Positions 17,668-26,097 of a DNA stretch of 64,000 nt are shown here, in pieces (positions within the stretch are counted from its first letter, which is position 1; each line of letters opens with the position of its first letter). The DNA is from Gehongia tenuis. GTDB taxonomy: Bacteria > Bacillota > Clostridia > Christensenellales > NSJ-53. The notes beneath the pieces are model-generated. The model saw nothing but the letters and a program-made list of their open reading frames with translations. It was not told the DNA's origin and searched no databases. Made by a program: the position numbers and the translations under genes. The DNA lies in the NCBI RefSeq assembly GCF_014384795.1, contig NZ_JACRSR010000001.1, positions 62,001 through 126,000 of the forward strand, in the 5' to 3' direction.

Positions 17668-17698
17668 TTGACTTTCCCCCTGCAGGAAAGGGTAGCAT
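17668..17698 (+). promoter_or_regulatory. MerR-type promoter with 19-bp spacer and dyad operator
   Basis: TTGACT (17668-17673) and TAGCAT (17693-17698) are separated by 19 bases, the elongated spacing characteristic of MerR-controlled promoters. The inverted repeat CTTTCC (17672-17677) / GGAAAG (17685-17690) sits between the boxes. The site lies 22 bases upstream of the merR gene, indicating autoregulation. Confidence 0.75.
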
Positions 17699-17719
17699 GG
17701 TGATGAGAGGAGGTTTTAC

Positions 17720-18520
17720 ATGTATCGCATCGGAGAATTTTCCAAAATGACGAGGACCACGGTGAAAACCCTGCGCTATTACGACGAGGCGGGACTGCTG
17801 CGCCCGGCCCGTGTGGATGGGGCCACCGGCTACCGCTACTATGACGCCGGCCAGCTGGCAGCCCTGAGCCGCATCCTGTCCCTGCGTCAGGCGGGGCTGT
17901 CGGTGGAGGAGGTGAAGGCCGTCCTGGACGGAGAGGATCTGGGCGGGATTCTCCGCTTCCGCAGAGGGGAGCTGGAAGCGGAGGCGGAGCGGATTGCCGC
18001 CAGGCTTTCCCGCATCGCCAGCCTTATGGACCATGAAAAGGAGGAAACCATGTATCAAGCCATCATCAAGAATCTGCCCGAGTGCACGGTGTACAGCAAG
18101 GAGGGCACGGTGAAAAGCTTCGCGGATTACGGCTGCTTCGTGCTGCAGTCGGCTGAGGAATGCCGCGCCGCCAACCCCAAAATCCGCTGCACCCAGCCGG
18201 ATTACTGTTTTGTACGCTATTTGGATGAATACCGGGAACGGGATATTCGCATCGAGTACTGCCAGGCGGTGGAGAAGGCGGGGGTGGAGACAAGGACCAT
18301 CAAGTTTAAGACCCTTCAAAGCACGCCGGCGGTCTGCGCTGTTCATCGGGGCGCCTACGACGGGCTCAGGGATGCCTACGCCTTTCTCCACCGGTGGATG
18401 GAGGAAAACGGCTATGAGCCCTCGGAAAGTCCGCGGGAGTTCTATATCGACGGCGTCTGGAACAGGGATCGACGGGAGGACTGGCTGACGGAGATCCAAA
18501 TACCCATTGCCCGCGCCTAG
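17720..18520 (+). CDS. MerR family regulator with GyrI-like effector domain
   Basis: The 266-residue protein has a MerR winged helix at residues 1-70 (MYRIGEFSKMTRTTVKTLRY, then YYDEAGLLRP and TGYRYYDAGQ). A dimerisation coiled coil spans about 80-115. A BmrR/GyrI-like ligand-binding domain spans about 120-266 and closes with EFYIDGVWNRD. This architecture matches BmrR-type multidrug sensors. A MATE exporter gene is the next gene downstream, which suggests a drug-response pair. A terminator separates them, however, and no second MerR-type promoter was found before the exporter. GAGGAGG precedes the start by six bases. Confidence 0.87.
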   Translation: MYRIGEFSKMTRTTVKTLRYYDEAGLLRPARVDGATGYRYYDAGQLAALSRILSLRQAGLSVEEVKAVLDGEDLGGILRFRRGELEAEAERIAARLSRIASLMDHEKEETMYQAIIKNLPECTVYSKEGTVKSFADYGCFVLQSAEECRAANPKIRCTQPDYCFVRYLDEYRERDIRIEYCQAVEKAGVETRTIKFKTLQSTPAVCAVHRGAYDGLRDAYAFLHRWMEENGYEPSESPREFYIDGVWNRDRREDWLTEIQIPIARA

Positions 18521-18524
18521 ATTT

Positions 18525-18550
18525 GGCCGCCCTTCGGGGCGGTCTTTAAA
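18525..18550 (+). terminator. Terminator after the MerR gene
   Basis: An 8-bp stem GGCCGCCC / GGGCGGTC with a TTCG tetraloop is followed by TTTAAATTTT, directly after the merR stop. Confidence 0.85.
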
Positions 18551-18599
18551 TTTTCTGGAAAAATATTTTTGCGCTGAAAGGAGGAAAAGGGGATTCGAT

Positions 18600-18723
18600 T
18601 AGGGTATATAAAAAATAGTGCCTAAAAATATATTATTAAGTAGAAACGGCTTGAAAGCCGTCCATGCGATGGGAACGCCTGTGAAAGGCGCTCTTTGTTC
18701 GCTAGGATGAAAGGGGGAAAGCT
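18600..18723 (+). promoter_or_regulatory. Structured 5' leader of the MATE gene
   Basis: An AT-rich start (TATATAAAAAA at about 18605) is followed by two hairpins: ACGGCTT-GA-AAGCCGT, then a longer arm with CGCCT-GTGA-AAGGCG enclosed by GCG...CGC. The ribosome binding site AAAGGGGG follows. It could be a ligand-sensing leader, but it matches no riboswitch consensus I can recall. Confidence 0.4.
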
Positions 18724-20190
18724 ATGTTTGGGCGAAAACAGAAATCCATCGAAGGACCGGTGATGGCGCTCGATCTTGTGGAGCCGGGCACGGGCGAGGT
18801 GGCTGCCGAGCACCTAAAGATTGATAAAAAGAAGCGGGACATTCCGGAAGAGCTTGAATCCAAGATGCTCTACAAGGATGTGCTGCGCATCGCCTGGCCG
18901 TCCTTCGTGGAACTCACACTGACCCAGCTCGCATCCATGGTGGATCTCATGATGGTGGGGCAGCTTGGACCATGGGCATTGACATCGGTAGGACTGACGA
19001 CACAGCCGAAATTCCTGCTGATGACCATGTTCATGGCGATGAATGTGGGCGCAACCGCGCTGGTGGCCCGGCACAAGGGCGCCGGGGAACGGGATAAAGC
19101 CAACAAAGTTATGCGCCAGGCGCTGGTCATGACGCTGACCTTATCGGTGGTGGCGTCCGTGGTGGGATTTTTCTTTTCCGAACCGCTGGTGAAATTTATG
19201 GGCGCCTCCGATGCGGAAACCCTGGCCGGGGGTACCGTGTACCTCCAGATCCAGATGGTGGGCTTCGTGTTTATGGCCCTCACCACCACCATCACGGCAA
19301 CCCTTCGCGGGGTGGGCGATTCCCGCACCGCCATGCTGTACAACCTGACCGCCAACGTGGTCAACGTTTTTCTCAACTATCTGCTCATCTACGGACACTG
19401 GGGCATGCCCCGGCTGGAGGTCGCCGGCGCCTCCCTGGCGACGGTCCTGGGCCAGTTCGTGGCCTTTGTGCTGGCCATGGCCTCGGTGATGGGACACCGG
19501 CGCTATCTCAGACTGGACTTCCGGGCAAGCTTCAAGCCCGATCCCAAGACCCTGAAGAGCATCGTCAATATCGGCATCCCCGCCATGGTGGAGCAGCTGG
19601 TCATGCGGGTGGGCATTATCATCTACGTGCGCACCGTGGCGTCGCTGGGAACGGTGGCCTACGCCACCCATCAGGTGTGTATGAATATCCAGGCCATGTC
19701 CTTCATGAACGGCCAGGCTTTCGGCGTTGCGGCCACCTCCTTGCTGGGCCAGAGTCTGGGCAAGGGCAGGCCGGATATGGCCCAGGCCTACAGCCGGCGG
19801 ACCCGGCGGGTGGGCATGATGGTGTCCCTGGTGCTGGCGCTGGTATTCTTCTGCTTTGGCGGCGCCATCGTTTCGCTCTATTCGGATGATCCGAGCGTTA
19901 TCAGCCAGGGCGCGAAGATTCTCATGTTTGTGGCGCTGATCCAACCCTTCCAGTCCTCTCAGTTCATTCTTTCCGGCGCTCTTCGCGGCGCGGGGGATAC
20001 CAAGGCCACGGCGGCCATCATGTTTGTGACCACCCTTTTGGTGCGGCCCATCCTCGCCATCCTGACCATCAATGTGCTGCATTGGGGCCTGGCGGGCGCC
20101 TGGATCGCTCTGGTGGCCGACCAGCTCCTCAGGTCCTTCCTGGTGCTGCTCCGGTATAATTCGGGCAAGTGGAAGACGCTGAAGGTTTAG
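18724..20190 (+). CDS. MATE family multidrug/cation efflux transporter
   Basis: The 488-residue protein has about 12 transmembrane helices in two six-helix halves, as in NorM/DinF-type MATE exporters. An unusual hydrophilic N-terminal extension of about 50 residues precedes the first helix. Recognisable segments are WPSFVELTLTQLASMVDLMM, the GAxxxALVARHKGAG loop and the second-half QAFGVAATSLLGQSLGKG. It should export drugs or metabolites by Na+ or H+ antiport. The upstream BmrR-like regulator and structured leader suggest inducible expression. The DsrE-like gene follows 10 bases downstream in the same operon. Confidence 0.9.
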   Translation: MFGRKQKSIEGPVMALDLVEPGTGEVAAEHLKIDKKKRDIPEELESKMLYKDVLRIAWPSFVELTLTQLASMVDLMMVGQLGPWALTSVGLTTQPKFLLMTMFMAMNVGATALVARHKGAGERDKANKVMRQALVMTLTLSVVASVVGFFFSEPLVKFMGASDAETLAGGTVYLQIQMVGFVFMALTTTITATLRGVGDSRTAMLYNLTANVVNVFLNYLLIYGHWGMPRLEVAGASLATVLGQFVAFVLAMASVMGHRRYLRLDFRASFKPDPKTLKSIVNIGIPAMVEQLVMRVGIIIYVRTVASLGTVAYATHQVCMNIQAMSFMNGQAFGVAATSLLGQSLGKGRPDMAQAYSRRTRRVGMMVSLVLALVFFCFGGAIVSLYSDDPSVISQGAKILMFVALIQPFQSSQFILSGALRGAGDTKATAAIMFVTTLLVRPILAILTINVLHWGLAGAWIALVADQLLRSFLVLLRYNSGKWKTLKV

Positions 20191-20200
20191 GAGAAGCGCA

Positions 20201-20545
20201 ATGAAAATTTTGCTGCACGTGGATGAAAATGAAAAGTGGAATCTGGCCCTCGAAAACGGAGCGAACATCTTTGCTTACGGCGAGAAGGAGGGGGAGACCT
20301 TCGAGCTTGAGTTTGTGGCCAACGGGGCGGCGGTGGAAACGCTGGTCCAGGGCGCGGACGGCGAAATGGCGGGGCGGATGGCGGAGCTCTGCGACAGGGG
20401 CGCGGTGCTGGCCGCCTGCAGCAATGCTTTGAGGAAAAGGGGGATAGGCCGGGAAAGCCTGTGCGGTTTTGTTACGGTGGTTCCCGCCGGCGTGGTGGAA
20501 ATCGCAAAGCGCGAATCGGAAGGTTACGCCTATATCAAGCCATAG
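20201..20545 (+). CDS. DsrE/YchN-like protein
   Basis: This 114-residue protein matches the DsrE-like fold. It has the N-terminal KILLHVDE strand, an ELEFVANGAAV segment, a conserved cysteine in LAACSNALRKRG, and the C-terminal VVPAGVVEIAKRESEGYAYI typical of the family. DsrE relatives take part in sulfur transfer or bind small ligands, but this subgroup has no assigned role. It is cotranscribed with the MATE gene (10-base gap, AGGAG ribosome binding site) and ends at a strong terminator. Confidence 0.72.
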   Translation: MKILLHVDENEKWNLALENGANIFAYGEKEGETFELEFVANGAAVETLVQGADGEMAGRMAELCDRGAVLAACSNALRKRGIGRESLCGFVTVVPAGVVEIAKRESEGYAYIKP

Positions 20546-20550
20546 GAAAA

Positions 20551-20575
20551 GGCCCGCCGTGAGCGGGCCTTTTTT
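20551..20575. terminator. Terminator after the MATE-DsrE operon
   Basis: GGCCCGC and GCGGGCC form a stem with a T-run of six on the plus strand. The A-rich left flank could also serve the convergent amidohydrolase gene. Confidence 0.9.
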
Positions 20576-20584
20576 GACGCCTTT

Positions 20585-22021
20585 TCAATCGAGTTTGGGA
20601 CTTACGCCCTCGGGGATGGGGCAGCGGTACACCGAACCGCCCAGCTGGTGCCGGTGCTCGGCCTGGGCCTTCTCCACCAGATCGGGATTTTCCAGCAGGT
20701 CGATGGCGGAGGCCGCCATGACCTTGGCCGCAAGGAGAAGCCCCTTGTGGGCGAAGGAGGTGTTTCCGCAGGCGGTATAGGCCCACGAATGCAGAGCGAT
20801 GGTGGCGGGGGAGCAGGCGGTATAGACCTGTCCCACCGGGCACACCCAGCTCACATCGCCCACGTCGGTGGAGCCGGGCGACACTGTATCGTAGCTCACC
20901 TGAGGCAGCAGGAAGTTGTTGATGGATACGCCCTCCCTGGCCTGGTAGCTGCGCAGAGCCTCCTTGAATTCGGGGCAGTACACCTCGGCGGTGTCGTGGA
21001 GCTCCCGGCCTTCGGCAAAGTTCTCGATGAGTTTGGCCGCAAAGGCGCGCTCCTCCTCGGTGTATTGGGGCAGGGGCAGCGCGGCAAAGTTTTCATGCAT
21101 CACCCGCTCCAGCACGCCGTTGGGCACCGTATTGGAAGTGCCCTTGATGAAGCGGGCCTTGAGGGTGGTGCCCGTCATGAGGGCGGCGCCCTTTGCGATA
21201 TCGTTCACCCGCTGATAGATGGGTTCCACTTCCTCGATCTTGGGCGCCCGGATGAGATAGACCACCTCCGCTTCCGGCTGCACCACGTTGGCGGAGATGC
21301 CGCCGGCATTGGTGATGGCGTAATGGATGCGGGCTTCGGGGATGATGTGTTCCCGAAGAAACTGACAGCCCACGTTCATCAGCTCCACCGCGTCCAGGGC
21401 GGAGCGTCCAAGATGGGGTGCGCTGGAGGCGTGGGCGGCGATGCCGCTGAAATGATAGGCCACCTCATAATTGGCCAGGCAGGAGCCGCTGGCAATGCAG
21501 TTGACGGACATGGGGTGCCATGTAAGAGCGATGTCCACACCGCTGAACAGTCCGGCCCGCGCCATATAGGCCTTGCCCGATCCGCCCTCCTCCGCCGGGC
21601 AGCCAAAATAGATCACCGTGCCCGATTTTCCGGTGCCCTCAAGATAGGCTTTGACGGCGATGGCGGCCGCCAGGGAGCCGCTGCCAAGGCTGTTGTGGCC
21701 GCAGCCGTGGCCATGGCCGCCCTCCACCAGCGGCTTCTTTTCGGGGCAGCCGCCTTCCTGACTGAGGCCGGACAGGGCGTCATACTCGCCCAAAATACCG
21801 ATCACGGGCCTGCCCGCGCCAAAGGTGCCGGTGAAGGCGGTGGGGATATCCGCCACACCCTCCTCCACGGCAAAACCCGCCTGCCGCAGGGCGGCGCACA
21901 GCGTCTTGGCCGACGCCTTCTCCTGAAAATTGGTCTCCGGGGTGGCCCAGATCCGATCGCTGACCCCGATGACAAAGTCCTGCTGTTCGTCGATGACCCG
22001 AAGGGCCGCTTGTTTATCCAT
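20585..22021 (-). CDS. M20 family amidohydrolase, AbgB-like
   Basis: The 478-residue protein is an M20D peptidase/amidohydrolase related to AbgB (aminobenzoyl-glutamate utilisation). It has the metal-binding EGGHGHGCGHNSLG, the PAEEGGSGKAYM segment with the catalytic glutamate, TWHPM, and a lid domain (about 195-310) with GISANVVQPEAEV. The late GSTDVGDVSW carries the last metal ligand region. The length agrees with AbgB. AAGGAGG lies six bases before the start. It probably hydrolyses an N-acyl amino-acid conjugate in the cytoplasm. No partner AbgA or transporter is adjacent. Confidence 0.85.
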   Translation of the reverse strand: MDKQAALRVIDEQQDFVIGVSDRIWATPETNFQEKASAKTLCAALRQAGFAVEEGVADIPTAFTGTFGAGRPVIGILGEYDALSGLSQEGGCPEKKPLVEGGHGHGCGHNSLGSGSLAAAIAVKAYLEGTGKSGTVIYFGCPAEEGGSGKAYMARAGLFSGVDIALTWHPMSVNCIASGSCLANYEVAYHFSGIAAHASSAPHLGRSALDAVELMNVGCQFLREHIIPEARIHYAITNAGGISANVVQPEAEVVYLIRAPKIEEVEPIYQRVNDIAKGAALMTGTTLKARFIKGTSNTVPNGVLERVMHENFAALPLPQYTEEERAFAAKLIENFAEGRELHDTAEVYCPEFKEALRSYQAREGVSINNFLLPQVSYDTVSPGSTDVGDVSWVCPVGQVYTACSPATIALHSWAYTACGNTSFAHKGLLLAAKVMAASAIDLLENPDLVEKAQAEHRHQLGGSVYRCPIPEGVSPKLD

Positions 22022-22128
22022 GCTGATCCTCCTTCCGTACTCCCCCTATTGTACCATACGGGGGAAGGCAAAAAACAGTGTTTCACGGACGCACGCCTCG
22101 AGAAAAAGCGCTTTTCCCGGCGCCAAAT

Positions 22129-22490
22129 TTATAAGGATTTTTCTAAAATGAGCTCATAGGATCCGTCCTGTGCGGTAAAACCCCCGACGGCAGCATAGCC
22201 CAGCTTATAATAAAAATGCTGGGCATATTCGCATGAAACGGTGGAAGTCATCACAAGAGGATACCCCTCCGATCTCATTTGCGCCTCCCAAAACGAGACG
22301 AGTTTTTGTCCCAGCCCCTTTCCCCTGTATTCGTTTAAAAGATAAAGCATATTCATAAATGGCGTGTGATCCCAAAAAAGATTATATCTCAAAGGGTCTA
22401 TATCATGGAATGCCAAGGCGTTTTTGCCGGCTGGCTGTCATTCTTTGCCAACACTTCAAGATCGCCGGAGTCGGCCATCCGTATTTTCAT
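22129..22490 (-). pseudogene. GNAT acetyltransferase, broken by frameshift/internal deletion
   Basis: The remnant has two parts in different frames. An N-terminal fragment starts at 22490 with a good ribosome binding site and reads MKIRMADSGDLEVLAKND before stopping near 22398. A C-terminal GNAT part (from about 22416) covers NMLYLLNEYRGKGLGQKLVS, MTSTVSCEYAQHFYYKLGY and the end of the fold. The middle section that should join them, with the first beta strands, is missing or shifted. It is therefore not likely to make an active enzyme, although the C-terminal piece has a TTG codon that could be called as a start. Confidence 0.65.
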
Positions 22491-22597
22491 TGTTCACCGT
22501 CCTTTCCCCATCCGCATCATTCATTATATCAGAGACTTTCCAGTGATTCCCTCATATTTCAATCCCATGACCGAAAAGGGCGGCTGTTTTTTGGGAC

Positions 22598-23272
22598 TTA
22601 TCGCGGCGGCATCTGGAAGTTTTCCAGCGCCCGGTTCAAAAAGCCGTTAAACGCCTGCATCCTGACGAAGATGTCGGCGGCGTAGTCCACAAAATCCGCT
22701 TTCATCAACTGCTTGTCCGTGAGGGGATACTCCAAATACCAGCTTTTATATTTCAGATATTCGCCCTGCGGGTGGCCGGGATCATAGCCCTGCGGCACTT
22801 TTTTGAGCGCCGTTCCCTTCACGGCAAAGTGTTTTGTAAAGGCTGGAGCAGTGATAATCTCGTTCCAATCGTTGCCGTGGGCGGCAATGTAATTTCGCAC
22901 CATCGCCGTCGCATCTTTGAACATATCGGCGAAGAGCCCGCCGCCCAGAAATGACCGCCCTTCTGGCCGCAGCATAAGAAAGTAGCCTACCGGGACGGGG
23001 AGCTTGCCTTTAGGCGCAATGTGGGCACGGAATGCCGGATTATACGGCGATTTGTCGTTGGAAAAGCGAGTGTCCCGCACCATCTTGAAGGTCAGCTTCT
23101 TTGGCTCGACAGGCGGGATGTTCTCATCGGTCTTGCGAAGCTCCATCATCAGCATGTCAACCAGCACCTCGAATTCGCGGCTGGCGGCTTCGCGTTCCGC
23201 CTTATGAGCGTGATACCATTCTTTGTTGTTGTTCTGTTCCAAAGCGGCGAGATAATCTAAAATCCTGTTCAT
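22598..23272 (-). CDS. DUF2461 family protein
   Basis: This 224-residue protein matches DUF2461 (TIGR02453). It has the N-terminal LAALEQNNNKEWYHAHKAE, KMVRDTRFSNDKSPYNPAFR, and YFLMLRPEGRSFLGGGL. The function of the family is unknown. The start at 23272 overlaps the stop of the sigma-factor gene (ATGA), so it is translationally coupled to it. An in-frame extension to 23344 would lie inside the sigma gene. A gene coupled to an ECF sigma factor is often its target or modulator; here that role is only inferred. Confidence 0.82.
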   Translation of the reverse strand: MNRILDYLAALEQNNNKEWYHAHKAEREAASREFEVLVDMLMMELRKTDENIPPVEPKKLTFKMVRDTRFSNDKSPYNPAFRAHIAPKGKLPVPVGYFLMLRPEGRSFLGGGLFADMFKDATAMVRNYIAAHGNDWNEIITAPAFTKHFAVKGTALKKVPQGYDPGHPQGEYLKYKSWYLEYPLTDKQLMKADFVDYAADIFVRMQAFNGFLNRALENFQMPPR

Positions 23273-24132
23273 ATTCGTGTCGCCGCCTCCTGTCCCTTCA
23301 TCACGGCAGAAAACGGTTTGCCTGCCATCAGCTCTTTCATCCACACGGTGACGCGCTCCGTAGAACGATAGGCGGGAAATCCCGCAAAAATCTGGGAGAG
23401 ATCATCCAGCTGCTCCATCGCATCGGTACAGGACACAATGTCGCTGAAGCGGCACTCGCGCATGGCGCTGAAGGCAAGATAGCTGGGATTGAGCCGCCCG
23501 GTGACAATGGCGTAATTGGTCCGGCGTTTGCAAGAACACATACCCGCTCCGCTAAGTCCGCAGTATTTGTTTAAAAACGCGCCCATTTTTTTGCGGATAC
23601 GGGACAGCCTCTTGCGATAAGCCTCCGGGGTCGTTTCCAGAATCTCCGCTGCAATCCGGCTGTCCAAACGGAACATCGTGCCTAAAATGTAGACGGCGCG
23701 ATCCTCGGGAGTGAGGCATTGAAGCATGACGTTTGAACAGCTCAGCTTTAATTCCCGTTCCAATAAGGCCTTATCCACACCGCCGCCCATATCCGGCACG
23801 TCGCGTTCCCGCCCGGAAGCGATGTCCTCCCCATAGATTTCAAAACTGAGCGGATGCTGGGCGAACATCCCTTTTCGGTAGCTTTTCAGATGGTTCATCG
23901 CGATACGGAATACCCACGTGGAAAGGCTGCTTTCTTCGCGGAATGAGGATAAATGCGTCATAATTTTAATCAAAATCTCCTGTGTGGCGTCCTCCGCATC
24001 GGGAATAGCCCCGAGCATCCTTAAAGACAGATTAAACACCATGTCCTGCGCTCCGCAAAGAAGAGCCTCCAGCGCTTTTTTATCGCCGGAAACAGCCTTT
24101 CCGATCAACTGCGTTTCATTTTCAAAATTCAT
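23269..24132 (-). CDS. ECF RNA polymerase sigma factor with cysteine-containing C-terminal extension
   Basis: The 287-residue protein has sigma region 2 (about 10-85: LSLRMLGAIPDAEDATQEIL, then STWVFRIAMNHLKSY) and region 4 (about 130-185: LTPEDRAVYILGTMFRLD, then AEILETTPEAYRKRLSRIR). An extension of about 100 residues follows, starting with CGLSGAGMCSCKRRTNYAI. Ordinary ECF factors end soon after region 4, so the extension may be a built-in regulatory domain. No anti-sigma gene is adjacent; the coupled partner is DUF2461. The start at 24132 has AAAGGACGG upstream, and a 15-codon extension lacks such a site. The local GC content looks lower than the surroundings. Confidence 0.85.
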   Translation of the reverse strand: MNFENETQLIGKAVSGDKKALEALLCGAQDMVFNLSLRMLGAIPDAEDATQEILIKIMTHLSSFREESSLSTWVFRIAMNHLKSYRKGMFAQHPLSFEIYGEDIASGRERDVPDMGGGVDKALLERELKLSCSNVMLQCLTPEDRAVYILGTMFRLDSRIAAEILETTPEAYRKRLSRIRKKMGAFLNKYCGLSGAGMCSCKRRTNYAIVTGRLNPSYLAFSAMRECRFSDIVSCTDAMEQLDDLSQIFAGFPAYRSTERVTVWMKELMAGKPFSAVMKGQEAATRI

Positions 24133-24300
24133 TTTGCACCGTCCTTTCGAAGAGGCTCTCGTTATAGACTGTCTCAACTTTGCCTCCTATAAAGTTAGAC
24201 GGAGAAATTGAGGCCGTGTGACAATTTTTATCCTCGGCAGAGCGGACGTGGGAGTGCGATGTGGTTTTGTGGAATACCTGCCGTGCTGTAAAAAGAAGAA

Positions 24301-24332
24301 AGAAACGGCATAGCCGAAGTTACGCCGTTTCC
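24301..24332 (-). terminator. Terminator of the NhaC gene
   Basis: On the minus strand GAAACGGC and GCCGTTTC form a stem with an internal GC arm, followed by TTTCTTCTTTTT. It lies about 55 bases beyond the nhaC stop. Confidence 0.7.
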
Positions 24333-24387
24333 CGAAGCTGTCTTATGCTTTTTTACTGAGCCGCCTCAAAGGCGGGCTTTCCCACTT

Positions 24388-25887
24388 TCAGGAGGACGCG
24401 GTCCGGCGGCTCATCCGGTAGCCCACGAAAAGGGCGGCGGCGAGAAGCACGAAACCCGCGGCAAGAGCCAACAGCGTGCTGCCCGTGAAGCCGGCCACCA
24501 GATAACCCACAAAACAGCAGCCGGCCACCATGAGGGCGTAAGGCATCTGGGTGGATACGTGTTCAATGTGATTGCATTGAGCGCCTGCCGAGGCCAGGAT
24601 GGTGGTGTCCGAGATGGGGGAAACATGGTCGCCGCACACCGCGCCGGCCAGCACCGCCGCCACGGTGGTCACCATGAGGGAGCTCTCCACATCGCCGAAG
24701 ATGGGGACGATGATGGGAATGAGGATGCCAAAGGTCCCCCAGCTGGTGCCGGTGGCGAAGGCCAGGCCCAGCGCCACCAGGAAGAAGATGGCGGGCAGAA
24801 TGCCAAGGGCCATGGAGCTTGAGCCCACAAGGCCGCTCACATAGCCGCCGGCGTTGAGATAGTTGTCCCCGCATACGCCGGAAAGGGTCCAGGCGAGGCA
24901 GAGGATCATGATGGCGGGAACCATGGATTGGAACCCCGTCACGAAGCATCCGCAGAATTCCCGGAAGGTGATGACCCGGCGGGGAATGTAGAGGATGAAG
25001 GTGAAGATGAGGGTGAAGAAGGAACCGAGCACCAGGCTGAGGGCGGAATCGCAGTTGGCAAAAGCATCCACAATGCCAACGCCGTCCAGGATGCCGCCGG
25101 TGTAGAGCATGCCGGCGACGCAGAACACGATGAGCACCGCAATGGGAACGATCACGTCCAGCACCCGGCCCTTGCCGGTGGGCGTATTTTCCACATTCTT
25201 TTGTGAGGGATCCTGGTCCAGCTTGCCTGCATACCTCAGGATATGCTTTTTCATGGTGCCGAAATCGAAGTTGAATGCGATGAGCGCCACAAGCATGCCC
25301 AGGGTGAGCAGGGCGTAGAGGTTGAGGGGGATGGTTTTGAGGAATAGAGAGAAACCGTCGATGGACGATCCCTCCGGCAGGGAGGAAGCCACAGCCGCCG
25401 CCCAGCTCGATATGGGCGCGATGATGCAGACGGGCGCCGCCGTGGCGTCGATGATGTAGGCCAGCTTGGCCCGGGAAACGCCCTGCTTGTCCGTCACCGG
25501 GCGCATCACCGTGCCCACCGTCAGGCAGTTGAAGTAGTCGTCCACGAAGATGAGCGCGCCAAGAGCGCTGGTGGCCGCGAGGGCGCCCCGCTTCGTTTTG
25601 ATGTGCCGGCTGGCCCACTCGCCATAGGCCCGGGATGCGCCGGACTTGGTGATGAGGGCCACCAGGATGCCCAGCAGCACCAGGAAGATCAGGATGTTGG
25701 CGTTGCCGCCGATCTTCTCGCCCATGATGCCGAAGGTGGTCTTTACCGAGCCCAGCACGTCAAAGCCGGTGAAGAACAGAGCTCCGGCCAGGATGCCGAG
25801 GATGAGCGACACGTAGACCTCCTTCGTGATGAGGGCAAGTGCGATGGCAATGATGGCGGGAACCAGGGACCAAAATGTTTCCTGCAT
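24388..25887 (-). CDS. NhaC family Na+/H+ antiporter
   Basis: The 499-residue polytopic protein (about 11-12 helices) matches the NhaC/YheL-type antiporters. Recognisable segments are FVDDYFNCLTVGTVMRPV, PVCIIAPISSWAAAVAS, ATGTSWGTFGILIPI and GAVCGDHVSPISDTTILAS. It should exchange sodium for protons, or a malate/lactate-type organic anion pair in some relatives, at the cytoplasmic membrane. The ATG at 25887 is preferred over a TTG at 25896, because GGGAG is then ten bases away instead of touching the start. It is a single-gene unit with its own promoter and terminator. Confidence 0.88.
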   Translation of the reverse strand: MQETFWSLVPAIIAIALALITKEVYVSLILGILAGALFFTGFDVLGSVKTTFGIMGEKIGGNANILIFLVLLGILVALITKSGASRAYGEWASRHIKTKRGALAATSALGALIFVDDYFNCLTVGTVMRPVTDKQGVSRAKLAYIIDATAAPVCIIAPISSWAAAVASSLPEGSSIDGFSLFLKTIPLNLYALLTLGMLVALIAFNFDFGTMKKHILRYAGKLDQDPSQKNVENTPTGKGRVLDVIVPIAVLIVFCVAGMLYTGGILDGVGIVDAFANCDSALSLVLGSFFTLIFTFILYIPRRVITFREFCGCFVTGFQSMVPAIMILCLAWTLSGVCGDNYLNAGGYVSGLVGSSSMALGILPAIFFLVALGLAFATGTSWGTFGILIPIIVPIFGDVESSLMVTTVAAVLAGAVCGDHVSPISDTTILASAGAQCNHIEHVSTQMPYALMVAGCCFVGYLVAGFTGSTLLALAAGFVLLAAALFVGYRMSRRTASS

Positions 25888-25927
25888 ACGTTGCAAACTC
25901 CCTTCAAAATGTATATTTATGTGTTTT

Positions 25928-25955
25928 ATTATAAGGTTTTGAGTCTTGATTTCAA
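25928..25955 (-). promoter_or_regulatory. Sigma-A promoter of the NhaC gene
   Basis: On the minus strand TTGAAA (25955-25950) and a perfect TATAAT (25933-25928) are separated by 16 bases, about 40 bases upstream of the start codon. Confidence 0.75.
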
Positions 25956-26036
25956 TACGAACAAAGGGGGAACATTGAATGAATGGGCTGCTTTCGGGTT
26001 ACAATGTGACAAAGTGACGAACTTTGAAGGAGGCGG

Positions 26037-26065
26037 TTGCGCCGGACTTCAGGACTTGTTACAAT
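26037..26065 (+). promoter_or_regulatory. Probable promoter of the DegV gene
   Basis: TTGCGC (26037-26042) and TACAAT (26060-26065) are 17 bases apart, 32 bases upstream of the start codon. An overlapping TATAAT at 26065-26070 has no good -35 partner. Confidence 0.5.
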
Positions 26066-26097
26066 ATAATAAAGACCCGAAAGGAAGGGGGAAGGAC

